DNA from: Allolobophora icterica
Lineage: Eukaryota; Annelida; Clitellata; Crassiclitellata; Lumbricidae
Assembly (NCBI GenBank): GCA_963556255.1
Contig: OY744607.1
Coordinates: forward strand, 51,945,712-52,009,711
Reading direction: 5' to 3'
DNA length: 64,000 bases
In this document: positions 49,751 to 62,200 of the stretch, piece by piece
How the letters are laid out: every line of letters starts with the position of its first letter
How positions within the stretch are numbered: the stretch's first letter is position 1
Notes under the pieces: model-generated
Database searches by the model: none
Told to the model about the DNA's origin: nothing
What the model saw: only the letters and a program-made list of their open reading frames with translations
Translations under genes and position numbers: made by a program

Positions 49751-50461
49751 TGCTGCTTCCTCCTCTTCCCTTTACATCCATCGCCGTTTCAACTCTAAAC
49801 TCAACCCACCTTAGTGACCTTACCCGTCTGCTCGAAACTTTGGATCTTGACCTGGAACCGATTTCACCCACCTCCCCTCGCCTATCAATTATGCTTCGAC
49901 TTAGCGCCTGTGAATAAGGTGGTTCCCGCGACTTCGCTTTTTGGGCGCTGTATAAATTTCTAGATTGCGATTAGCCTAAAGGCTCTTCTGCTCATTCTTC
50001 TAGCTCTGCCCGTCACAGATCGTCTTGGCTAAAGTGGACCCATTCGAAGGGGCAGCGGTGGTGAAGGATCTCACCCGATCAATTCATTGAAAAACGAGCA
50101 GCGTTGAGGTCATACACATTCGGTACATGAACACGTTTACATTTAAATTTAATTGTACCCATCCATCGACCAACTGGCCAAGGCGCTTCCTGGTCGCTTG
50201 GCAACCATAAGCCTAGCACACATGGCCCAAGTACGTCAACGCCTCTGGCTGCTCAAGTTCTGCAGAGCATCGTAGCTCTGCAGCTTCTGGGTTGCTGCTG
50301 CTGCTGAATGCTGATGGAAGTGCAACGCATTTCCACCATAGGCCCACAATCATCATCGACTTGCAAAAAACGCTGAAAGCCTGCAGCTGAAAAAACCACC
50401 ACGCAGCGTGAACGATTAAGTAAAAAAGCGTTGGTTGGCGGGCCCAAAGGAATGCAGGTAT

Positions 50462-50635
50462 GAGTCGGTGGAAGACGGTGTGGGCTTCAGACGAATGGGA
50501 AACAGTGCGAGAAATGTTTTCTTTGCTGGGTGCAACTGTTACCAGAGACGACGTCATTAACTCAGACCTCATCCGTTTTAAGTTAAGGGAATTCGCAAAC
50601 GATGAACAGTCACGTGCAAAGCACATTGACATCTA
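50462..50635 (+). other. Unrecognised 57-codon open frame
   Basis: Starts MSRWKTVWASDEWETVREMF and ends ...LREFANDEQSRAKHIDI-stop. Composition is protein-like (Glu/Asp/Arg-rich amphipathic), but I cannot place it. It could be an exon or fragment of a mobile element. Confidence 0.2.
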
Positions 50636-50744
50636 GTACTTCCGAGAGTTAATTAACGGCGCTTTATCAAGTTGCCCGGTACATACACTGTACTTGCATC
50701 GTAACGTATCGCAGGCAACTGAACAGTTTAAGTAATCATATTCA

Positions 50745-50800
50745 CAGATTTATATAGCGCCTCTCCAAGAGAAACTCGTCAGAGGCACAAACGGCACAGA
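50745..50800 (-). mobile_element. L2-type LINE 3' tail fragment
   Basis: Minus-strand CTCTTGGAGAGGCGCTATAT followed by AAATCTGTG is another copy of the shared L2-like terminus. Confidence 0.5.
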
Positions 50801-51825
50801 GAACTTGAAGCGCCTCGAAGTACATCTTGAATGCAACCTTCGCAATATCCCAAGTCATGTCTGACAGTAAGTTCTTCCCCTGAGAAGACACTACACCCTC
50901 CCCCATACCACACCAGTGGAATCGAGTCCTGCATTAATCCCTGTGTCAAATAGGTCAGTTCATGTAAAGTTACAGTACTTACAAATAATACTTAGTACTT
51001 AGTCCTTCCCGTGCAGGTGTGCAAGTAGGCACGTAAAGCAAAACATCTCCACTCATCTCCTTCCATCACCAGCTCCTCGGCCACATCCCACGACATCTCC
51101 ACATTCTCCAGGCATCTAAAGTCGTCTCAGACGGTTTCCAGCCAGTTCATCCGTGGTCTTCCTCTCCTCTTCCTCCCTCCAGAATTCCACGACATCACAA
51201 TTTGGTTACAAATAATAGTGATAAATAATAATAATAATCAGAAACTAGTCACCTCTTTGAATAATACTAGAGCTCAAGTCACTAAATTACTTAAACCCAG
51301 CGAAAAAATTTGAAATTCAATCTGCTTCCATTTGAAAAATCTTTTATGAGAGGTACCTGAAAGAGTCTTCTAATAAAACAACAGTTACAGTCATCAACTT
51401 CTTTAAACTCAGTGAAAGTATGAAATTCAATCTGCATTGGCCTCTTTTGCAAACATCCTATCATGTAGTCCACCAAAAACATTTACTTTGTACTAAAGCA
51501 ATGCATTTTTAATCGTCTCTACAACCCATCCCTATGCTCAATTGCAGTCAAAATCCACACAGGGAGAAAAACTAAAAACTGACCAGTCCTGAAAAACAAA
51601 AAACTGGCCAATCATCTTCACAGTTCAACAAAGCGACCAAAGCTGGCGAACATTCTGCAAAGTTGTCACCATGTTTGAAAATTGACAGAAATGTTCCCTA
51701 AATTGGACTGACTTTGCAGAAAGCATGAAACAGTCAAGAGTTTATCATCAGTCAAGTCATCCAGTCGCCGCGTTTGGCAACTGTATTCATACGTCGCTGA
51801 TCGAATATCGACCGCACACAACCAC

Positions 51826-52080
51826 TTGACAAGGGTCATTCCTTTGCAGCTCAGCATTCGGCTGAATCTTAAACGTTATGTTTTCCAGCCTCTGCAGCTT
51901 TTGTCAAGGTTTTACTCTGTTCCTTCATCTTCGCTTTATGGTAAGTGCAACGTCAAACGTTTTCCAATCAACGGCGCGAGTGCTTGGAACTTCTCTCTGA
52001 CCTCTTTGACCCATCGTCCCCCACTCTCGGTGATCTGCACAAGAAACAAGAAAGCAATGTTATAGAAGTCAGTGGATTAG
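51826..52080 (+). pseudogene. LINE C-terminal fragment
   Basis: Open frame RLNLKRYVFQPLQLLSRFYS then NVKRFPINGASAWNFSLTSL resembles the last domain of LINE proteins (RFPINGASAWNxLP...L). Confidence 0.45.
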
Positions 52081-52094
52081 GAAAAGATATAGTG

Positions 52095-52315
52095 GGGTGT
52101 ATGATAGTCTAGTGGTTAGCATGCCGGACTGTCAACCCAGAGGTCAGGGGTTCAACTCCCTGCTCCACCTACTCCCCCTTGCCAACTCAGCTATAATGAG
52201 TACACAGACTGCATACTGTCAGTGGGAAGATGAGACGGTGAGGGAGAGGACGGCCAACGCCCTCATATGCTGAGGCTAAGAAAATGAAGTCGTTAACACT
52301 TCACACCTAAGCTGC
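52095..52315 (+). repeat. SINE family B copy (best head)
   Basis: TCTAGTGGTTAGCATGCCGG (A box) and GGGGTTCAACTCCC (B box), tail CTCATATGCTGAGGCTAAGA AAATGAAGT. Confidence 0.85.
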
Positions 52316-52629
52316 AGCTCAGGCAAACTTAAGAGACAAGCACTGGTAGGCACTGTCACACATCAGCTCAAGCCCAATGTGTCTTCTTGTGTTTTGGACC
52401 ATCCTCCTGAAACAGTCTGCTCCTGGTACTGTTCCCTTCGACTCTGAGCAGCAAACATTACTAACTGTCTTAAAGTACACACGTTTAGATCTGTCAGATA
52501 GACAGAGGTACAAGAGCACTTTTGTCAGGTACTTACAAATACACCATATTGTCCTCCTATATACATACATGCATATACACATTCATGCATATATACATAC
52601 ATAAGTACATACATACAATACATACATAT

Positions 52630-53054
52630 TAGGGGTCCACCGGTAAGACATTTTCCGCCGGAAACCGAATCAGAGTATTTGGATGTATTTTGCCGGAACC
52701 GGTAATGAACCGGAAACGAACCGGGTACCATTTGTTCCATATGCGAAGCTTCCAATTTTCATGTAATAAGAAATTATCGACATAAATTTGTGTACCTGTA
52801 ATAAGTGACTAATACAATTTGAATTGTAGTAATTTCTGTGCAGTTGTGAAGTTTTCTGTGTAATTGCTTTAAAGTTCAACATTTATAATTTTATATACGT
52901 AAGTTTATTGAATAAGTCTTTAAAGAAAAAAAATGTTTGTAAAGAAAATGTTTTTGCAACTATTTGCGTCTACAATATTTGCCGAGGCGAATATTTCCGG
53001 AAACGGGATTTCCGGCGGAAGCGAATATCCGAGGCGGTTTCCGGTGGACCCCTA
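52630..53054. mobile_element. hAT-like MITE (TAGGGGTCCACCGG ends)
   Basis: 425 bases with ends TAGGGGTCCACCGG and CCGGTGGACCCCTA and CCGGAAACC-type subterminal motifs. Flanking octamers ATACATAT and ATATATAT agree at 7 of 8, but the flank is AT-repetitive. Contains an AATAAA on the minus strand (52904-52909). Confidence 0.7.
52904..52909 (-). promoter_or_regulatory. Candidate SFSWAP polyadenylation signal
   Basis: AATAAA on the minus strand about 310 bases after the in-frame TAA, the first good hexamer I see downstream. It lies inside a MITE. Confidence 0.4.
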
Positions 53055-53218
53055 ATATATATATATACACAAATACATACACACATGCATGCATAAATGC
53101 ACGCATGCATCCATACATACACAGTATTACACACACAGTCACACACACACACATACATAATATACATGCTCTGACATACATACATACGCAACTAATGAAA
53201 TGAAAGTTACGGAAGCCC

Positions 53219-56200
53219 TTACCCTCCAGTCAGGTCAACGACGATTGGGTTGACCTTCGAAATGGATGACGCTATTCTAGGTCGTTTTGACGACGGACGG
53301 ACGTCGTCATCTGACTCCTCCCACGACTCGCTTCTCCTGTGCTTTGACTTGGACTTCTTCGACTTCTTATGTTTCGAAGACTCCCTGTCTTTGGTCGACT
53401 TTTTGTGTGATGATCTGCTCAAAGGACTTGGTGACTTTTGTTTGTGGCTGTCGGAATGCTTTGATCTGTGCTTCGATCGAGAACGATCCCCATGACGTGA
53501 TGGTGATTTTGAACCAGATCTAAAGGGAATCAAGGAGACAGCAATCGATTGGTTTCTCAACTACATTGTATTTGTACAGATAAGGAAGAGGTAAGATGCC
53601 TCGAGATACAGAGTTACATAAATTCATATCTACAATACATTTGGAAATACAATATATCTAGAAAAACAGCAGTCTCTAAAAAAGATGAATTAGCCATGAT
53701 CCTCAAGACATAGCCATGACTGGGATGAATTAGCCATAACACTGATATATTAGTCATAATCAAGATGAATTAGCCATGATCTTGATGTATCAGTCATGAT
53801 CCTAATAACTAGCCATGATCCTGGCGAATCAGCCATGATCCTCATAACTTAGCCATGATCCTGGCAAATCAGTCATGATCCTCATACCTTAGTCATGATC
53901 CTGACAACTAACTATGATCGTGATTTGCTACACATGACCCTGACAAATACCTTCTGCCAGACGTGTAAGCGCTTGGAGGCGTTACAGAGCGCCTCCGATG
54001 TCTCTTTGGTGACCTTGACCGAGCTCGACTGGGTACAGAGGCGGAAACGGATGCTCTAGATAAGTCAAGAGCAGCCTGTTCGAGAAGTGCTGTTGGTGTT
54101 GCTGATCCGCTTTTTGTTGACGAAGTGAATGGCGAATTAATCGTTGAAGCTATCCAGAGAAAACCAAAATCAGTATCAGAAACATAAATCAAATCTGCAT
54201 AAATTTCTTCCAGCATTTACCAAGGCCACGTTTCTCTATGTGATTTAATAATCAGATATGATTTTGCTGAACACAGAGTTAGGGTATTTTAATGAACCCT
54301 CTTGTTTAACCCAAGAACTGTTCTCGTTGAACGCAGAGCCTAGGTTTTTGACCTCTCTCTGCACTTCTGTCTAATCTAATGGCTTCTTCTTAAACTTCAT
54401 CATCATAATGTTCAAGACTCCAGTCGATAGTCGATTCAACTAAAATCGCAATTCTCTGTTTGTACCTGATATATCAGCTCAGTCTCTTTGAAACGTTTCG
54501 TTCTCCGTTTAACACTTACCTCATTTTCCAACTGCTTATCCACCATAGGCTGTCTGTCTGAACAAATGTATCTTATTGAACTGATTACATCTCGACTCAG
54601 AGTGCCATCAGCTCATCCCACTTCTTTCTCGTCAGTGTCTAATGCACATTAGACACTGACGAGATAGAAGTTACTAATTACATTTACAATTACTCCAGCA
54701 GACTTTCATTTAAAAACTCACCTGCGGCTGAGCAATCTGCGAGGGAGGCCACAGTTGCATTTGGTCTGGAGGTTGGTGATGGAGCGCTGTTTGAATCCTT
54801 CAGCATGTTGATGAATAACGCAGCCTTTCGCTTACGTTGGGCCTGCAGTTGCCTCTCTCTCGACTGCCTAGCTAACTTCTCACGAGCAGCGGCTGCCAAT
54901 TTGTCGGCCAGCTTGTGCTCGGCTGTAAATGATAAAGAAGCAAACACAATTTATCAACTTTGTTTTTCAACCAGACGCTAAATAGCACGAAACATTAAAT
55001 GAAACAATGTAATAGTTACAACCAAAAGGTCATGTGCTTGATTTCACAATCACGTAACACAAAGCGACTCGCAATTTTGTGGGTCATGGTAATCGATTGG
55101 TTAGAGCGTACACCTTGTAACGCGGAGAGCATGGGTTCGATCCTCCTCCTCTGAGACGGTTATTGTGTAAGTAACTTGAGCAAGTCCTTCACTCACAATT
55201 GCTCAGCACCATCAACTGATGCTCAGTCATTAATGGCCATAATGGCACTTAATAAATCAGTAATAACAATAATAATAACATTCCTTATTGGCTAAAAATA
55301 ACGTCGACCAACAAAGGCAGTCAAATGCAACAAAGACTTTTTTCCATGCACTGTACCTTGTTTCTTCTCGGCATTATCCCCTCCTCCGGAAGGTCTCTCG
55401 GAACTCGTCGATGTCATCGAGACACGAGAGGAATTGCGCGACATCGTAGTTGGTGGTGTCTCCTTCTCCGTATCAGAGTTAGAGTCGTCTTCGTCGCTAC
55501 TGTCATAGAGAAGAGCAGTTCGAGTCTTCAGAGATGTCACTTCCTCCTCTTTCGTCTTTATGCTGAAGCTAACTCCTACAAAAACACAACAGCGACTTCT
55601 CTTTTAGCGACTTCTCTCTTAACGACTTCTCTCTTAGCGACTTCTCTCTTAGTCTAATCTAATGACTTCTATGTCTTCCATTAACCTAATGCCCAAGACC
55701 AAAGACGATGGATAATTCGAGTGAAGTTATTTTGAAAATCTTATGGCACTGAAAAAGCCAGGGAGAAATTCAATATATCAGACTAATATGACAACTATAA
55801 AACCAGTTAGAAGTAGTTAATATTAACATTAGTTAGTATTAATCAGTATTAGCACAAATTAGTATTAGTATTGCATGGCCCAGTAACCAATTGGTTAGAG
55901 AGCTTGGCATGTAACGCAGAGAACATAGGTTCGATGTAACGCAGAGAACATAGGTTCGATCCTCCTCCCCTGAGATGGTTACTGTGTAGGGACCTTGAGC
56001 AAGTCCTTAGCTCACAGATGCTCAGCACCATTGATGCTCTGTCATATGGTCATGTGAGAATTTCTAAGCCCCTTTAAGGAGGATCATATCAAAACAAAGT
56101 TGTATTGTGTATTCTATTGTGTACTGTGTATTTTATTGTGTATTGTGTATTGCATTGTGTATTGTACATCAATAAAACCAAAAAAAGTCCACTGATACTT

Positions 56201-59200
56201 TTCCAAGTTCAAAAATGCCAGTGGAAGCAGATTCATACCTTTGATCGTAAGAGCAGCTTTTGAATTCAATTCGCTCTTTTCCTCTGCCAACGGAGCGTCC
56301 GATGATTCCTTTAAGTCGTTTTCCAGTCCATCATCTGCTTTGACTGATTTCTCTTGTGTCTCCATCTCATCCTGCTGCTCTTCTGGTGGAGGCTTCTGCT
56401 TTTCCAGCTCCTGGAAGCAACCATTAAGAGTCAGTTTACATTCTGCAAATGCAGCTGGAGTGAAAACCCATAGCAAATTCTACAACAGCCTCAGTGCTCA
56501 GCTATCTGCCTGTTGCTCAGCTATCTATCTGCCTATAGCTCACCTATCTGCCTATCACTCAGCTATATATCTGCCTATCACTCAGCTATCTATCTGCCTA
56601 TAGCTCACCTATCTGCCTATCACTCAGCTACATATCTGCCTATCACTCAGCTATCTATCTGCCTATAGCTCACCTATCTGCCTATCACTCAGCTATATAT
56701 CTGCCTATCACTCAGCTATCTATCTGCCTATAGCTCACCTATTTGCCTATCACTCAGCTATATATCTGCCTATCACTCAGCTATCTATCTGCCTATAGCT
56801 CACCTATCTGCCTATCACTCAGCTATATATCTGCCTATCACTCAGCTATCTATCTGCCTATAGCTCACCTATTTGCCTAGCACTCAGTTCTGCACCAGAC
56901 CCAACAAGAGAAGCCGAGCGCTTTGTGACATACCTAAAAGGCATTATATCAGATCTTTTGTTTGTGTCTTTATGCATCTGGCTATTAATGCAGATGGACT
57001 GATAACCCAATTCTTCAACAGGTGGCTGCCTGTTCTTTGCTCCTCACAAGTCAAGCCACACGCTTTGTGACCTACATAAGACACGTCATATCAAGCACCA
57101 GACACTACGATAATGCAATAGAAGACAGAGAGGAGGAGCAGTTCCCCAAGGCTAACCGGCCTTGGTGTGCCGAGGCTAAAAACTAAAGTCGCTAACACAT
57201 CACACCACGGCTGCTCTTGGCATACAAGGGCGGGCTACCAGCCCTCCCTCTTGCGGTCTCATCTGCCTACCAACAGTGTATGGTCAGTGTACTCATTATA
57301 CCCGATCTGGCTAGGGGCACAAGTGGAGCCATAATCTCAAAACCAATTTCTGACTGGGCAACAGTTCAGCAAGCTAACGACGAGACCATCAAGCACCCCA
57401 GTACCAGAAGAAATTCCTCAGAAATAGCTCTTCCAGTAAGAAACGCAAGCACACATGTGTTGTCTTGCACTTGGAGTCTATGGTCTTACCTTGATGCAGA
57501 TGTCTTTCTTGTACAGGTAGTAGTTGTAGTGAACATGATCAGGATCAAGGAACCGAAACCTCGCATCCTTCTTCAGCTTAACGCATGCCTCAAACTCTGG
57601 ACCATTCCTCGCGACATAGTCGGCCATCTTGTCAATGATCGGCTTCTGGTCTGGAGGAGGAGGAGTTATCAATGGACCAGATCTAAATCAATCGAACAAG
57701 TCTTCCAATCAACAATGTATCTCAATCAAATAAATCTAAAAACAATCAATCAATCCTCCCAATCAATCAAGTCTCCCAATTCATCAAGTCTCTCAATCAA
57801 TCAATCAAGTCTCTCAATCAATCAATCAAGTCTCTCAATCAATCAACTAAACTAAGTCTCTCAATCAATCAATCAAATTTCTCAATCACTCAATCAAATT
57901 TCTCAATCAATCAATCACATCTCTCAATCAATCAATCAAATCTCTCAATCAATCAAGTCCTCAATCAAGTCTCTCAACCAACCAATCAAGTATCACAATC
58001 AATGCAGCATGAGAACGGCACTACAGAAGTCATCAGATCAGATTAGACGACAGATTTCTAAGAGGTAAAGATAAGATGAGAAAGGCTTACTCGACGGTTG
58101 GAGGCTGGAGCGTGGCTGCTGGCGAGTGAGCCTTGGACGACGGCAGAGCAGCAGGAGGTGGTGGTGGTGGTGGTTTAGGAAGACTAGGTTTCACAGAAGA
58201 CGTGCTCTGTTCAGATCTGAAAGGGAAACAAAAGCAGTTGAGGCAAACAGTAAACACAACACTTCTGACCCACTTCATTCTCAAATTGCAGTAGATCATC
58301 GTCAGGATTACTTTCAATTAGTACTAATTACTAATAATACAAATTATAATAATACTAATAATACAATAATAATAACTCTAAATTGTGAGATACTATTACT
58401 TAGGAGAATTAAGCTATATTCCTCTCTACTTCAGCTTATGGATTTTTAAGGGTCATCCATGAAGGGCATCTGCAAAAATGACCCAATCTGTACAGTGTAT
58501 ACATCCATCCCTCCCCATGTCCACATTGGCATTACCTGCTTCCCACCATTCTCTCTGGCGCCCACATCCCCATAGAGTACTAAGGTCTAGGTTAAGCTAC
58601 CCTGTTGGTAGTGCAGGGCTAGGGTACTCTGATAGGACTGCCACGTCCTACAAAGGGGATCCAAGGGTAACTCCGACCATCTGACTGAATTTTGTGTTTA
58701 AGGCACAGCCTGTACTCAGAAAACTGCACAGTCGACAAAGACCAGTCATTCCAAAAAAAGGCTGACCTTAATATTTCTCATACTAAAAGTTACTGATTAA
58801 TTACATATATGTTAATTGGTACAGTGCTGGTGTCTAATGAACAAGGCATCAACCGATGGTGTGCCAAAACTAAGTAAAAATTAGGTCAATATCCAGATGA
58901 TCAGTCCAAAGAGACAGAGAGGCAGCCTATGGTGGATAAGTAATTTGAAAGAGGTAGGCTAATGCGAAGTCGTAAGCAAAGTCTTAAGTCAAGAACGAAA
59001 TGACATAAGCAGAACAGACAGATACAAGGAGAGAGATATTAAGTAGAACAGAAACAGGGAGAGATATCAAGCAGAATGGCCAGATACAGGGAGAGATATT
59101 AAGCAGAATGGACAGATACAGGGAGAGAGTTACAAAGTCTACACATTCAGCAACTCAAAAGTTTGTTACCAAGAACAATTAAGACTACTTTATTTAGACC

Positions 59201-62200
59201 TGGGCAGAGACAAAGATCTACACTAATTAGGCAATCAATTAATTAAGTAATTAATTAATAGCACTCACTGAACGACATCAGCCAGTTTTGGAGCTGCAAC
59301 TGGCATCGCATGTTTCTGCAGATTCTTCAACAACACTTGGTACGATGTGTTTGCGATTTGACCAGCTGGCAGTTTCGATTTGATTGATTCCAGAAATTCC
59401 TGCAATTAGAAAACATTTACAATTAAATACAGTGTAAAACAAAACACAACCAAGACATGTTTCAAACCATATCACCTGCCAAGGAAGATACGGTAAACAG
59501 CTGGTCTGCACATCTTTAAAAACTGAATCCTGTAGTGCAGGGTGTGTATTTTCAAGCAAGGCATTTACCCCCCCCTTCACCCCGTGGATTTGGCACATAT
59601 TTCACAAAAATAAAATCTAATTATTATGACTAATATTAAATTATCATGATTAATATTACAACAGTCCCAACATGATTTTCAATGCGAAAGAAAACAATTA
59701 TTTTGTTAAAGTCCTTGAACATCATTTATTTTTAAAGTTGTCACATGTTCTGTGTTCATGAATAGCTAGCTATTCTATGCAAAAACGTCATTTTGTCCCA
59801 CCCTCATAAAAAATGTTTGCATCCCCTACAAAATTCCTGCAGATGCCCAAGTATTCCACTTAATGCAATTCACGTGGAATATGCTTTCTGCCGATTCGTC
59901 CGACAAAACCTCATTTCAACAGAAAATTATCTCACAGACTTAAGGCTAGCAATGGTCACAAAAGATCACAATCAATTCTTCATCTCCTCATCTGCAACAC
60001 TCAAGAAGATCATCAGTTGAAGCCAAATCTGCTCCTCATACTCAAATTTACTGACTTTAGTGCATCTAATTAGGTCATCTAATTAGGTCATCTAATCAGC
60101 TCTAATCTAGTAAGGCCTTCAAATAAAAAACACAGAGGTAAACACATGGAGCTCCAGGAATCGAAGCCACAAAATGAAATCTGTAAAAAATGTTAACAGC
60201 AGGGAAAAGTGACTGACCTGAGACGTCATTGGAGCCAGTTCAGGTTCCGGTTGACTGGTCGATGTTAGACTTGGATGCAGATAAGAATGTGAGTCTTCCT
60301 CTGTCGATAAATAAAGAGCGATAGAGTTATCTCATGTTCGTTCAGCGAAATATCCCTTGATGGGCTAAATCCCATGGCACTCACTTCTTCGACCTATGCC
60401 GTTGTTCATCAGCCTCCCTGTTCTTCTTTCGCCTCTTTACCTCCCTCTTATTCACCAGATACCCTACAGGTGTATGTATATCTGTTCCTCTCCCTCAAAT
60501 CATACCCATCTCTATCTCTGTACCTGTCCTTGCTCCTTTCCCTGTGCCTTCCATTTCCTTCTCTCAGCTGCCAAGCCATATCATCACCAATGGATTATAC
60601 CCATACTTATTATTATTACTAATGATATTATTATTATTATGTATTTATTAAGTACCACAATCTAAAGAGCAAGCATCAGTCAATGGCACTGAGTAATTGA
60701 GACTTGCTCAACATCCCTACACAGTAAACATCTTGGGAAAGAGGTTCAAACCCTTATTCTCCACATTAAAAGGCGAGTGCTCTAACTGATTGGCTACCGT
60801 GTCCCGCAATCGGCTACCATGAACTGTCCCAGGAATGTAACTAATCTAGTAAACATAACTAGGAAATGAATAAATGCAACTCATCTAATTAACATGTATG
60901 CTACTATTGAATCGTCATATATACCATTTGGCTCTGGTTGATGAGCGGCCGGAATGTATCGTCCGTCCTTCATGATGGCGACGAGATGCTTGAAATACGG
61001 ATTCAGTTCATTGTCGTAGTTTAGAAACTCAAACTGTGGATTATTCTTCTGTTTCATCTTCAGCACGATTTCCATTTGGGTGCCCTGTTTGCAGATGAAC
61101 GTTGCCGTCTTTTCGATGATCGCGTGCAACTTCATCGTTTTCGGCTGTCGGTAACACAGAACAGCGAACCATTAGCATCTCGAAACCGCACTGCTATGAG
61201 TTAAGAGCATTCTAGGTGCATCTACACAAATGTCCAACAATGCTCCACTGCAACACCTTTAAAACTGATGGGCTCGAAAATGTATGGGTACTTGGAACAT
61301 TCTTATAGCTTTAAGAAGGAAGAAATAGTATGAGAAGCAGATGAGAAACCATTTGCAATCATTGACCAGCCACTGATATAGACACCAACAATTGCAATCC
61401 TTCAAACATACAATCAGAAGCAACGGCTTCACGTGGCTGGCTTCCGAAAGCACTGGTCCCTCACCACAGGTGTTGCAGAGGAGCAGTGCTGTTGTTACAC
61501 ATACAATGCCAACACTAGCACTTAAGACACACACAGCATCGACCAACTCTAAAACAGCCAAAGAAGAAGAACAACGATAGGCAGTGTGACACACCTGTGT
61601 TTTGCAAGGCAGTTTTTAATCTGAGTTCTTTTTGTCTCACCTCTACCCGATGCAAATCGTCCTCTCTGGGCAGGTCACCATCTTTTCTCCCGAAGGCTCA
61701 GCTTCAAGATGGCGCGGTCACAAGCTGAAATACACTCGTACTTAAGCTGTACAAGTTTATCAGTAACAATTCTAGCTACTAAAAAATAAGAAATCAAATC
61801 TTTTATAAAACGGCAGTCCCTATTTGTATTCAATACACTCGGGGCACACTTAGAACAATTTAGGAACATGAAGGAGTAATAAATAGCCACTTGCAGCAAA
61901 CCACTTTGCAGTTGTACTCAAAACAATAGAATCCTTGCCAATTTTGCTGGGATTCTGCTTGACATGCACACAACATGAAGGGACAACTCGTGCAAGAAGG
62001 AACCCAGTGTGACTCAAAGATGCCACAGCATACATCAGCCAGGATCAGTAAACCAACACTTCACTATTTATCTAACCTTTCCTGGAAAGGTGTCAATCAA
62101 AGTAAAGCCAAAGACAAAATCTCTCCAAAGGTCGCAGACCCAACCGGTAACCAAAGTGATCCATTTATACATTGCATATCTATCGAGGAAAGTTAATGCA

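Noticed and set aside
55084..55262. Functional tRNA gene
   Set aside because: A/B-box-like motifs are present, but I saw no closing acceptor stem and the same body recurs at many loci, so it is a SINE.
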